From Thermomicrobiaceae bacterium (GTDB lineage: Bacteria > Chloroflexota > Chloroflexia > Thermomicrobiales > Thermomicrobiaceae), in the NCBI GenBank assembly GCA_007122555.1, contig SKTL01000399.1, forward strand, positions 1-8,957: a DNA stretch of 8,957 nt. The letters run 5' to 3'. Numbering within the stretch: position 1 is the stretch's first letter; every line of letters begins with the position of its first letter. Positions 1 through 7,108 of the stretch are shown here, piece by piece. The translations under genes were made by a program, and so were the position numbers. The notes beneath the pieces were generated by a model. That model did not search any database. It saw only the letters and a program-made list of their open reading frames with translations, and was not told the origin of the DNA.

Positions 1-2966
1 CAGAGCGTTCGCATCTGAGTCGTTACGTCGAATGGATCTTCTCCTGCCTGAACCCGGAGTATCGCCTGCGCTTCGGCGCTGCGGTAGAAGAGCGCCTCAC
101 CGGCGCTGACATGCTGGTTCCATGCCCGCTGGAACGCGGTCACCCTGTCCCGATGGCGCGCCAGCACTTCGGGGACCGCATGGTAGACGACCGTCGATCC
201 TGTTCGACCTCTGAACGCGTAGCGAAGACCAAGCCTGGCGGACTGAGAAACCGACTCGGGCGGATCAGCGATGAATCGCGGGATAATGTATCGAGGAGCG
301 CTGAAAGGAGACAGCAACTCGTCCAGCGCGGCGGCGAAGCGGTCGCTCGACGCCTCGTCAACTCCCGCCAGGTAACAGCGAAAGTATCCGTCTTCCTGAA
401 TCACCACCCGCAGGTACGCCTCCGTAACAGACTCGGGCAATTCCCCAATCTCCCGCAACGAATGCAGCAAAGCGGCTCCGAAGTCCTCAAGATTGTCCTG
501 AGGCCCGCGGGACGTTAACGTTGCGTGAAATGATTGCGCCAGCCAGTAGGAGCCTCCCGCTGCGATACCGAGCGGCATCATCCAGGCAACCGGATCAAGA
601 CCGGATGCAGCAACCCCGGCAATCGCGGCGCCGGTCGCCAATCCGGTCACGATTCCCCTCGTCCGCAGACTCGCCACAGATTGTCCCGAGCCGTCGTCTC
701 GCATAACACGGTAGTTCGGCGGCCCGAGTGAGCGTCCAACATGTATGCGGACGGTCCGGACTTCATTGTTTTCGTAGGGTTCACCGATGCTCCAGCGCTC
801 CCGGGCCTGATGACGTTCAGTCGCCCGGCGAAGGAGATTCCTGTTGATCCGGCTCATCGACTCGACATCCGGCGGCCCGAACGGCGACAGCTCGTGGTGA
901 ACATGCGAGACCCCGGATTCGATCTCCCCTTCACGATTTGGCGCAAAATACGAGCGATGCTTGCGGACGAAACGCTCGTAGTCCGCGACGCCACGAGGGT
1001 GGTCAGGATCAATGCAGACGACATCCCAATTGTTGGCGAGTTTCTCCGGCCAGTCCGGGTCGAGTCGCAACGATCGGCCGCGCATCTGATGAACCGCGGT
1101 CGCGGTGCTGGCGGTCGTCAGGTCCACCAGGACATTAACCCGTCGAGCATCCCATCCCTCGCCCAGAAGCCCTCGCGTACCGACCAGGCACTGGCAGCCG
1201 CCCTCCTGATAGAAGTCCGTAATAAGCGGAACGTATCGGCGTGATCCCCAGCCGGCGCCGGGCGCGGTCACTAGCACAGCGCTCGCCTGGACAGGCGCGT
1301 CGCTGCCCGAGACTGCAGCGAACTGCAGCCGGTTGGCCAAGTCTGGTTCCCGTGTCGCAAGCCAGCGCTGAAAGCGCACTGCGGTCTCCCGAGAGCAGGC
1401 GACGGTCTGCGCCGTGAGCAGCAGCGGGTTCAGTCGTGCAACATCCGCATCCGCCAGCAGCGTTTCGAGCAGGAGAATGGCGCTTCCGGCCTGGGGATCG
1501 AGCACTCCGCGAAGTCTGGCGACAAGTTCACTGCTGGTCCGCTCGTAATCACACAGCACCAGCCCCCGAAGATCGGGCCCGAGCTCATCGGACTCCACAC
1601 CGAGGATCGTCGCGACCGCCAGGCCCTTGCTTGCCGAGTGCGCAAGCACCCGGTCGATCGGGGAAACATGCCGCCGGATGCCCCGGCTCGTCAGCACGTA
1701 CCCGAGCGACGGCAGGGCTTTCCGGATCGCTTCCCATGCGAGGTGATCATCCTGCTGATCACTCAGTCGCAAGCAATTGACTGCGTAGTCTTCGATGAGC
1801 GCAACCCAGTCGTCAGCCGTCATCGGCTGACGGTGTGGTTCGCGCAAGCGGACTCCCTCGGGCGGATCAAAATCAAACCGATGACAGAGCTTCAGCGATG
1901 CCCGCGCAAGCTCCGGATGATCGCGCTCGAATCGGACCCAGCTAGTCCCGGCGCCCTGCTCTGAAAACCGGACCAGCGCGCGTTCCTGAATCCAGGTCAG
2001 AAACGCGCGGCTGGCGAATCGATGGTCGAGCATCCGTGTTATGAGCTCTTCAAAGCGAAGATGCTGCTCGGCGATGTACTCTGCTTCCTGCGGCAGCGGC
2101 CGGGTCAGGTACCCGAGCTCCTGATAAGGGGCGAGATCACCCTCTTTGACAACCGCAGGCGTCGGGACTTCAAAGTCCGCGTAGCCAAAGAGATGCCGGT
2201 AGAGATCCGCCTCACGCTCGCTCAAATCGTGGGGAGGGGTTGCGGTCAGGCCAACGACGAGTGTCTCATCACCAAGGACGTCAACAAGCGCTCGAACCAG
2301 ATATCCCCACATCTCCAGCAAATGATGGCACTCATCCAGCACGACGGTGCAGCGCGGAAACGCGGAAACGCGTTCAACCAGTTGCTGGCCATTCGGATGA
2401 AGAAGATCCAGCAATCGCTCCGGCTCATCCCCGCGAGCGATCATCCGGCGAGCGCGCCGCCGGTACCGGCTGAGATCACGCCGGTACTGGCGGCTATCGG
2501 ACTCCTGGAGCCGTTCGATCTCACGCCGCGCCACGCTTGCGGGAATGTCGCGGTCTCGCTGCAACGACTGTCGCCAGAGATCAATGACGACGTCGTCAAG
2601 CTCCTCGTGCTCCGGATTCAGGTTGCAGAGAGACTGATAAGTCAGAAAGGAGATCGGGGCATCATCAAGGGGATCCGTTGTCGCCGGAACGGTCGGAGGC
2701 GGGAAATTCGCCCATTCACTCGCCCACTGATGCTGAACGGCCGTATTGGGACAGAACACGATCGCCGGATTGCCGGCGCGTCGGATGATCTCCAGACCAA
2801 GCGCGGTCTTTCCAGAGCCGGGAGGCATGACCAGATAGCAGCGATGCTGATGATCGGGGGAACGATTGTCATAAGCATCAAGCGCCAGTGACTGATAGCG
2901 ACGGAACGGCCAGCGAAATCTGCTGGCGGAAAGGCGTTGCTGAAGGTCGGTCGAATCCGCCGGCAT
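1..2966 (-). CDS. Large superfamily 2 (DEAD/DEAH-type) helicase, C-terminus cut by window edge
   Basis: I translated this by hand from the minus strand: 988 codons from ATG 2966 with no stop, running off the left edge. A GTG at 2972 is in frame, and neither start has a good ribosome binding site. Visible motifs: a Q-motif-like RRYQ (residues 22-25), Walker A PPGSGKT (48-54), Walker B DECHH (211-215), motif III TATPP (241-245), a motif IV-like strand near 515-535, motif V GTRGLLGEGWDA (596-607) and motif VI QMRGRSLR (627-634). This is a complete ATP-dependent nucleic-acid motor of the XPB/type III Res kind. An Arg-rich helical insert lies between motifs I and II (about 120-190), and about 350 residues separate motifs III and V. 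Residues 771-813 form two hydrophobic segments around an Asp-Pro turn. I see no nuclease or methylase motif. The start is 19 bp after the MFS stop, suggesting co-transcription. The substrate and role are unknown; DNA repair or defence are guesses. Confidence 0.9.
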   Translation of the reverse strand, partial: MPADSTDLQQRLSASRFRWPFRRYQSLALDAYDNRSPDHQHRCYLVMPPGSGKTALGLEIIRRAGNPAIVFCPNTAVQHQWASEWANFPPPTVPATTDPLDDAPISFLTYQSLCNLNPEHEELDDVVIDLWRQSLQRDRDIPASVARREIERLQESDSRQYRRDLSRYRRRARRMIARGDEPERLLDLLHPNGQQLVERVSAFPRCTVVLDECHHLLEMWGYLVRALVDVLGDETLVVGLTATPPHDLSEREADLYRHLFGYADFEVPTPAVVKEGDLAPYQELGYLTRPLPQEAEYIAEQHLRFEELITRMLDHRFASRAFLTWIQERALVRFSEQGAGTSWVRFERDHPELARASLKLCHRFDFDPPEGVRLREPHRQPMTADDWVALIEDYAVNCLRLSDQQDDHLAWEAIRKALPSLGYVLTSRGIRRHVSPIDRVLAHSASKGLAVATILGVESDELGPDLRGLVLCDYERTSSELVARLRGVLDPQAGSAILLLETLLADADVARLNPLLLTAQTVACSRETAVRFQRWLATREPDLANRLQFAAVSGSDAPVQASAVLVTAPGAGWGSRRYVPLITDFYQEGGCQCLVGTRGLLGEGWDARRVNVLVDLTTASTATAVHQMRGRSLRLDPDWPEKLANNWDVVCIDPDHPRGVADYERFVRKHRSYFAPNREGEIESGVSHVHHELSPFGPPDVESMSRINRNLLRRATERHQARERWSIGEPYENNEVRTVRIHVGRSLGPPNYRVMRDDGSGQSVASLRTRGIVTGLATGAAIAGVAASGLDPVAWMMPLGIAAGGSYWLAQSFHATLTSRGPQDNLEDFGAALLHSLREIGELPESVTEAYLRVVIQEDGYFRCYLAGVDEASSDRFAAALDELLSPFSAPRYIIPRFIADPPESVSQSARLGLRYAFRGRTGSTVVYHAVPEVLARHRDRVTAFQRAWNQHVSAGEALFYRSAEAQAILRVQAGEDPFDVTTQMRTL
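575..655 (-). other. Hydrophobic hairpin encoded inside the helicase gene
   Basis: These bases encode about residues 771-798 of the helicase, and the hydrophobic stretch continues to about residue 813 (base 530). The first segment is Gly/Ala-rich and uncharged. After an Asp-Pro turn a second follows with Trp, Met-Met-Pro and Gly-Gly. Together they resemble a short membrane-inserting hairpin, though Gly/Ala-rich helices can also be buried in a soluble core. Charged, soluble-looking sequence flanks both sides. Confidence 0.5.
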
Positions 2967-2985
2967 CGTCACGCTACCGCTCGTT

Positions 2986-4284
2986 TCAGGCTGCCGTGAC
3001 CTCCCCGCGACGTCGCGGGTGAACTGGCTTTTTGGCGAATACGAAACAGAGTGAACCCGAGGCGACAATAACGCCGAGAATCGTGAACGCCAGGCGGTAG
3101 TCGCCAATGCTGTCCGCCATGAGCCCGGCCAGAATAGGCCCGCCCATCATGCCGATCATCACGATCAGGCCGGACAGGCCCATAATCGTGGCGAACGACT
3201 TCCGGCCGAAATAATCAGCTCGAATCGGCATCATCAGCACGCCGCGAACCCCGTGGGCGATACCCTGGATCACCGCGAAGGCGATAACCATCCAGAAGGC
3301 GCTCGCCCATCCGAGAATGACGATAGCCAGTCCGGAGCCGAGCATGCAACCGGCGGCCAGATACGGCTTGTTCAGGCGGTCGCCGATGAATCCGCCGAAG
3401 AGATTGCCGAAGATTGAACAAGCGGTCAGCAAGGCGATAATGCTCGCTCCGAGCGTAAGACTGTACCCCAGGCTCTCATTCATATGGACCACCGCATGCA
3501 CCATAATCGTGCCGACGACGAGCACCCCGAGCGCGTGACCCACCGAAATAAGCCAGAACGCAGGTGTGCGGACAGCCTGTCGCGGGGTGAAGTCCAGGCG
3601 GTCGTCGTACGCAATCGGCGCGCGTTCCTCACCGTCCTTGCCGGTGTCATCTTCCACCTCGTCACCGTCCGGACGGAGACCATACTGTTCCGGGGTGTGC
3701 CGGAACACCTGGGCGAGCGGAACACCGACAAGGAGAATGATTACCCCGGATCCGAACGCGGTGGAGCGCCATCCGAAGGTCGACAGCGAGACAGCAACGG
3801 CCGGGACCATCAGCCCGCCCATTCCCATGCCAACATGGACGATCCCCATGGCGCTCGAACGTCGTCGGGAGAACCAGTTAACGACGGTCGCGCCGATCGA
3901 TTTGAAGCCGGCCATACTGACGCCGATGGCCATCAGCAGAAATGTCGCGTAGAACGTCCAGAGCGAGTTGATCTGGCTGAACAGGATGAACCCGAAGCCG
4001 AAGATGACCATACCTGCGGTCATCACCAGTCGCGGGCCCCATTTATCCAGCATCCATCCCTGGATCGGGCCGAGAAGACCGCTCTCAGCTTGCTGGGCCG
4101 AGAAGGCAACGGAAAAGGCGGTTCGACTCCAGTTGAACTCTTGCTGCATGACAAGAACATACGAACCGAATGCTTGCATCAACAGTCCAGTAGTAATAGC
4201 CTGAACCCAGATACCAGCAGCAACGATCCACCAGCCGTAAAAGATGCCGCTGGCTCGACGTCGCACCCAATCGGTGCTAAGCAA
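2986..4284 (-). CDS. MFS transporter, OFA / monocarboxylate-porter type
   Basis: A 12-helix secondary carrier of the inner membrane, about 432 residues. The N-terminal half carries F-x-W-S-R (50-54), then the motif A variant G76-x-x-x-DKWGPR (80-85), typical of the oxalate/formate antiporter and monocarboxylate porter branch. The central cytoplasmic loop has PEQYGLRPDGD followed by an acidic stretch and a TPRQAVRTPAFW segment that starts the second six-helix half. The end is basic (KKPVHPRRR). The frame can be extended to a TTG at 4320, but I chose TTG 4284 because AGAGGA (4292-4297) sits 7 bases before it; GTG 4266 is another option. The family exchanges small carboxylates, but the substrate cannot be read from the sequence. 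The stop lies 19 bases before the helicase start. Confidence 0.88.
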   Translation of the reverse strand: MLSTDWVRRRASGIFYGWWIVAAGIWVQAITTGLLMQAFGSYVLVMQQEFNWSRTAFSVAFSAQQAESGLLGPIQGWMLDKWGPRLVMTAGMVIFGFGFILFSQINSLWTFYATFLLMAIGVSMAGFKSIGATVVNWFSRRRSSAMGIVHVGMGMGGLMVPAVAVSLSTFGWRSTAFGSGVIILLVGVPLAQVFRHTPEQYGLRPDGDEVEDDTGKDGEERAPIAYDDRLDFTPRQAVRTPAFWLISVGHALGVLVVGTIMVHAVVHMNESLGYSLTLGASIIALLTACSIFGNLFGGFIGDRLNKPYLAAGCMLGSGLAIVILGWASAFWMVIAFAVIQGIAHGVRGVLMMPIRADYFGRKSFATIMGLSGLIVMIGMMGGPILAGLMADSIGDYRLAFTILGVIVASGSLCFVFAKKPVHPRRRGEVTAA

Positions 4285-4291
4285 CGAGGAT

Positions 4292-4297
4292 TCCTCT
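4292..4297 (-). promoter_or_regulatory. Ribosome binding site deciding the MFS start
   Basis: On the minus strand this reads AGAGGA, 7 bases before TTG 4284. The longer in-frame TTG at 4320 has only AAGGGA at an overlong spacing of about 12 bases, so translation from 4284 is favoured. Confidence 0.55.
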
Positions 4298-4389
4298 TTC
4301 TGTGTCCCGCAAGGAAGCAAACGTGGTGTTCGTCCCTTGACACTCCGCCCTGAATCGGGCGCGGACGACGTGCCGCCGTCCCACGTTAT

Positions 4390-4417
4390 GTTCTACCATG
4401 CCGTCGACGATCGTCAA
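4390..4417 (-). promoter_or_regulatory. Putative sigma-70-like promoter for the MFS-helicase transcript
   Basis: Minus strand: TTGACG (4417-4412), 16 bases, then TAGAAC (4395-4390) preceded by TGG, an extended -10 element. It lies about 105 bases upstream of the transporter start, in the cupin-MFS gap. Weakness: 16-bp spacing and a mediocre -10. A 10-bp palindrome overlaps the -35. Confidence 0.5.
4406..4415. repeat. Perfect 10-bp palindrome overlapping the MFS promoter -35
   Basis: GACGATCGTC equals its own reverse complement and overlaps four bases of the proposed -35 hexamer. A dimeric regulator bound here would block RNA polymerase. Such short palindromes also arise by chance in GC-rich DNA, so this is only a candidate operator. 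Confidence 0.35.
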
Positions 4418-4448
4418 TGTCGGCCGGGCAATCGTACGGCAGAACAAA

Positions 4449-4811
4449 TTATTCGGACGGCGCGTCGTACCATTCGGGCGGGCCAACGTTAGTGATGCTG
4501 ATATGGGTCATCGACTGACCCGGAGCCGCCCCGTGCCAGTGCTTCTCGCCCGGTCCAGTATAAATCACGTCGCCCGGGTAGATCATTGTTTCATCTGCTT
4601 CATCACCAACCCGGCCCTCACCCTCGAGAACGAACAGAATCTGTTCGCCCGGATGCATGTGCCAGTGTGTTCGCGCGCCATTCTCGAACTTGACCACCGA
4701 AAGGCTCATTCCGCCTTCCCGCTGGGTATCGAGCACACGTTGAAGCCAGACTTCGCCGGTAAACGTGTCTCCCTGTGACGCGCGCGTTTCGCCTTTGCGA
4801 ACGATATTCAC
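4449..4811 (-). CDS. Small single-domain cupin, GtHNL-like metal-binding family
   Basis: A cytosolic beta-barrel protein of 120 residues. Cupin motif 1 is GARTHWHMHPGEQ and motif 2 is YPGDVIYTGPGEKHWHG. Predicted metal ligands are H51, H53, Q57 and H91, with a further active-site-like His at 103 in SMTH. The layout matches, from memory, the small manganese cupin hydroxynitrile lyase of Granulicella (GtHNL), including the GEKHWHGAAP block. Most relatives are uncharacterised and often lie beside oxidoreductases or carboxymuconolactone decarboxylases, so lyase activity should not be assumed. The frame also has GTG 4817, but AAGGAG (4826-4821) would be only 3 bases from it and is 9 bases from GTG 4811, so I chose 4811. 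It sits between chrA and the MFS gene with its own promoter. Confidence 0.88.
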   Translation of the reverse strand: MNIVRKGETRASQGDTFTGEVWLQRVLDTQREGGMSLSVVKFENGARTHWHMHPGEQILFVLEGEGRVGDEADETMIYPGDVIYTGPGEKHWHGAAPGQSMTHISITNVGPPEWYDAPSE

Positions 4812-4820
4812 GGCCACGCT

Positions 4821-4826
4821 CTCCTT
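4821..4826 (-). promoter_or_regulatory. Strong ribosome binding site of the cupin gene
   Basis: Minus strand AAGGAG. It is 3 bases from GTG 4817 (too close) and 9 bases from the in-frame GTG 4811 (good), so it favours the shorter protein by two residues. Confidence 0.65.
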
Positions 4827-4862
4827 ACATCGTGCATCGTCATCGCCAGACTCACTGGGTTC

Positions 4863-4891
4863 ATCCTAAAGGAGCGCCGGAACCGTGTCTA
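4863..4891 (-). promoter_or_regulatory. Putative sigma-70-like promoter for the cupin gene
   Basis: Minus strand TAGACA (4891-4886), exactly 17 bases, then TAGGAT (4868-4863). This predicts a transcript start near 4856 and a leader of about 45 bases. It lies in the short chrA-cupin gap, where I see no terminator, so read-through from chrA is also possible. Confidence 0.55.
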
Positions 4892-4905
4892 CACCGGCGT
4901 GGCCC

Positions 4906-6126
4906 TCAGAATCGCGCCAGAATTGCTCCTCCTGCGGCCGTCAACACGACCACCAGCCACGGGGGCAGCTTCCAGAACGCCAGCATTCCGAACGCCACCA
5001 GCGCAAGCGCGAAATCGAGCGGTCGCATGATTGCGCTGGTGAAAACCGGGTCGTACAGCGCGGCCAGGAGCAGACCAACAACCCCGGCATTGATCCCTTT
5101 CAACGCCGCCTGGAAACCGACGCGCGTTCGCAACTGGTCCCAGAAAGGTAACGCGCCGAACACCAGGAGAAACGACGGGACAAAGATCGCTACGAGCGCG
5201 ATTCCCCCGCCGATCCAGCCGGCCGGCGATTGCGTTGAGACCGCGCCGAGGAAGGCGGCGAAGGTGAAAAGCGGACCGGGAACCGCCTGCGCCGCGCCAT
5301 AACCGGCCACGAAGTCGTCCGGATTGACCCAGCCGGTGGGCACGACCTCCGACTGGATCAGCGGAAGCACGACGTGTCCCCCGCCAAAGACGAGCGAGCC
5401 GGTTCGGTAGAAGCTGTCAACTAGCTCCAGCGAGTAGCTGTCTGATACGGCGCGCGCCAGCGGCAATCCGCCCAGCAGCAGAAAGAAAAGGGCGAAGCAA
5501 CCGATCGCCAGATTTCGGCTGACGGGCACATTCAGCGGGGAGATCCGGCCCAGCTCGTTGCGAGTCAGAAACATCCAGCCGATGATCCCCCCAAGGACGA
5601 TCACGCCAACCTGCACCCCGACGACCGGCCAGGCGAGCACCAGTATCGCGGCGGCTATTGCGATGGACGCGCGCTCACGATCCGGACAGAGGTTTGTCGC
5701 CATTCCCCAGAGCGCCTGCGCGACCACGGCCACCGCGACGATTTTCAGTCCGTCCAGCCATCCGGAATCGGCGACATCTCCCCACTGCGTGACTCCGTAG
5801 GCGAACAGGATCAAGGCGATCGCCGATGGAAGCGTGAACCCGAGCCAGGCGCCGAAGGCGCCGCGTATTCCGGCGCGCGTCAGTCCGATGGCGATGCCGA
5901 CCTGGCTGCTCGCCGGACCCGGCAGAAACTGACAGAGCGCGACGATGTCGGCGTAGGTCTGCTCATCAACCCATTTCCGTCGCTCGACGAACTCCTCGCG
6001 GAAATATCCGAGATGAGCAACTGGACCGCCGAACGACGTGAACCCGAGCCGGGTAAAGATCGACAGCACTTCAAACGCCGAACTACGACCATTTAACCCG
6101 GACTCGTGTGCTGATGTATCGTCCAC
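4906..6126 (-). CDS. chrA: Chromate efflux transporter, two-domain (long-chain) CHR family
   Basis: An inner-membrane protein of about 407 residues, the usual length for bidomain ChrA, with homologous N- and C-terminal halves of antiparallel topology. Each half carries the CHR signature. The first is FTRLGFTSFGGP (FGGP at 32-35) followed by LPGPASS (PGP 69-71); the second is an FGGGH motif (247-251) followed by AVPGPLF (PGP 283-285). Between them lie several long hydrophobic helices with a charged loop (CPDRERAS). Known members expel chromate, and many expression contexts suggest wider oxyanion use. The open frame reaches GTG 6171, which lacks a binding site; GTG 6126 has GGGAG six bases upstream, so I placed the start there. 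It is divergent from the PIG-L gene; no clear terminator follows it. Confidence 0.9.
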   Translation of the reverse strand: MDDTSAHESGLNGRSSAFEVLSIFTRLGFTSFGGPVAHLGYFREEFVERRKWVDEQTYADIVALCQFLPGPASSQVGIAIGLTRAGIRGAFGAWLGFTLPSAIALILFAYGVTQWGDVADSGWLDGLKIVAVAVVAQALWGMATNLCPDRERASIAIAAAILVLAWPVVGVQVGVIVLGGIIGWMFLTRNELGRISPLNVPVSRNLAIGCFALFFLLLGGLPLARAVSDSYSLELVDSFYRTGSLVFGGGHVVLPLIQSEVVPTGWVNPDDFVAGYGAAQAVPGPLFTFAAFLGAVSTQSPAGWIGGGIALVAIFVPSFLLVFGALPFWDQLRTRVGFQAALKGINAGVVGLLLAALYDPVFTSAIMRPLDFALALVAFGMLAFWKLPPWLVVVLTAAGGAILARF

Positions 6127-6334
6127 CACGATCTCCCAAACCCCGCGACGCTGAACAGGTGATGCCAACACGCGCAGATCAGGTCAATAACGTCGCCGAG
6201 ATTACGCCTCGCGTCAAGTTGTCGCGCAGAATCTCGTCAGCCGGGCCGATCACCCGGGCGCCGAACCCGGCAGCCCGCCGGATGCGGTACGATTCCACGC
6301 CGGGACGTGACCCTGATATGAACGGATTGGACAC
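6127..6334. other. Divergent chrA / PIG-L intergenic region
   Basis: This gap must hold promoters for both directions. On the minus strand there are -35-like TTGACG and TTGACC hexamers but no convincing -10 at the right spacing. On the plus strand TACGAT (near 6289) could be a -10, without a recognisable -35. A GC-rich stretch around 6240-6285 has several short CCCGGG/GCCGGG-type self-complementary pieces. I see no conserved gene in it. Confidence 0.4.
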
Positions 6335-7048
6335 GTGGAACGAGTGCCATCACTGGAAACACCGGAGCGGATTCTGATCGTCGGCGCGCATCCGGACGAC
6401 CCCGATGCGTTTTGCGGAGGGTCAGTTGCAGCCTGGACGGACGCCGGAGCGGAGATCTGGTACGTGGTCGTGACATCTGGTGACAAAGGGGTTCCCGATC
6501 CGGATACAGATATCTCTACGTTTACCGAGACTCGGGAACAGGAACAGCTCAACTCAGCAGAGTATCTCGGCGCGCAGGGGGTAACGTTCCTTCGGTATCT
6601 GGACGGGGAAGTATTCGACTCGCTGGAACTGCGGGAGCGAATTACCCTGGAGATTCGCCGGTTCAAACCAGACCTGATCATTACCCATGACCCGCTCACG
6701 CGTCAGTACCGGCAACATCCTGATCATCGCGCGGTCGGTTTCGCCACGATTCACTCGGCATTTCCCAGCAGTCACCTGTCGACATTCTTTCCGCAACACG
6801 CCGAGGAAGGCTTCGAGCCACACGTGACGAGACAACTGCTGCTCTTTGGATCCGACCGGCCGGACACCTTCATCGATATCGGGGCAACGTTCGAGCGTAA
6901 GATCGAAGCGCTAGAGATGCACGTAAGCCAGGAAGCGGCGTTTCACGGCGCGCTCCGGGAGCGAATGAGGAATCGAGCCGAAGGGTTCGGCCGTGATTCC
7001 GGCCAATATGAACTCGCCGAGGCGTACCTGTTTGTCGATCTGGGGTAG
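6335..7048 (+). CDS. PIG-L / LmbE-family N-acetylglucosamine-type deacetylase
   Basis: A zinc-dependent deacetylase of 237 residues with a Rossmann-like fold and no signal peptide, so probably cytosolic. The metal site is the canonical AHPDD (18-22) near the N-terminus plus HPDH (128-131); THDP (H118) lies on the preceding strand. Family members remove acetyl groups from N-acetylglucosamine linked to inositol (MshB), to malate (BshB) or to lipids and antibiotics; the real substrate is not readable here. I see no other thiol-biosynthesis gene in the window to decide between them. The start is GTG 6335, the first possible in the frame after an in-frame TGA at 6314; GTG 6344 is an alternative, and neither has a strong binding site. 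It ends 18 bases before a bidirectional terminator and is convergent with yceI. Confidence 0.9.
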   Translation: MERVPSLETPERILIVGAHPDDPDAFCGGSVAAWTDAGAEIWYVVVTSGDKGVPDPDTDISTFTETREQEQLNSAEYLGAQGVTFLRYLDGEVFDSLELRERITLEIRRFKPDLIITHDPLTRQYRQHPDHRAVGFATIHSAFPSSHLSTFFPQHAEEGFEPHVTRQLLLFGSDRPDTFIDIGATFERKIEALEMHVSQEAAFHGALRERMRNRAEGFGRDSGQYELAEAYLFVDLG

Positions 7049-7066
7049 GCAACGAGCGTCATCGAG

Positions 7067-7093
7067 AAACGCCGGGGATTCCCCCCGGCGTTT
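7067..7093. terminator. Bidirectional intrinsic terminator between PIG-L and yceI
   Basis: A perfect 11-bp inverted repeat, AAACGCCGGGG / CCCCGGCGTTT, with a 5-base loop ATTCC. The A-run on one arm and T-run on the other supply a short U-tract whichever strand is read (TTTCATTTCAT on plus, TTTCTC on minus). It lies squarely between two convergent stops (7048 and 7109). Confidence 0.85.
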
Positions 7094-7108
7094 CATTTCA
7101 TAGCCGGG

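Noticed and set aside
111..1244. Several plus-strand frames of 60-167 codons
   Set aside because: All are antisense to the helicase C-terminal half.
2353..2371. Tandem GCGGAAAC repeat
   Set aside because: Two copies of an 8-bp unit inside the helicase reading frame; the frame is kept and the peptide (VSAFPRC region) looks normal, so it is coincidental codon usage.
2022..2891. A 289-codon plus-strand open frame
   Set aside because: It is antisense to the helicase, whose minus-strand frame contains all SF2 motifs. The plus-strand product has no recognisable domain and is typical of shadow frames in GC-rich coding DNA.
1..2966. Type III restriction system or DISARM helicase
   Set aside because: Motor motifs fit broadly, but I see no PD-(D/E)xK nuclease block in the visible part, no methyltransferase gene alongside, and no DUF1998-like region. 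The part beyond the window edge could change this.
3484..4353. A 289-codon plus-strand open frame
   Set aside because: Antisense to the MFS gene; composition is rich in His, Arg and Asp with no family likeness, as expected from the complement of hydrophobic codons.
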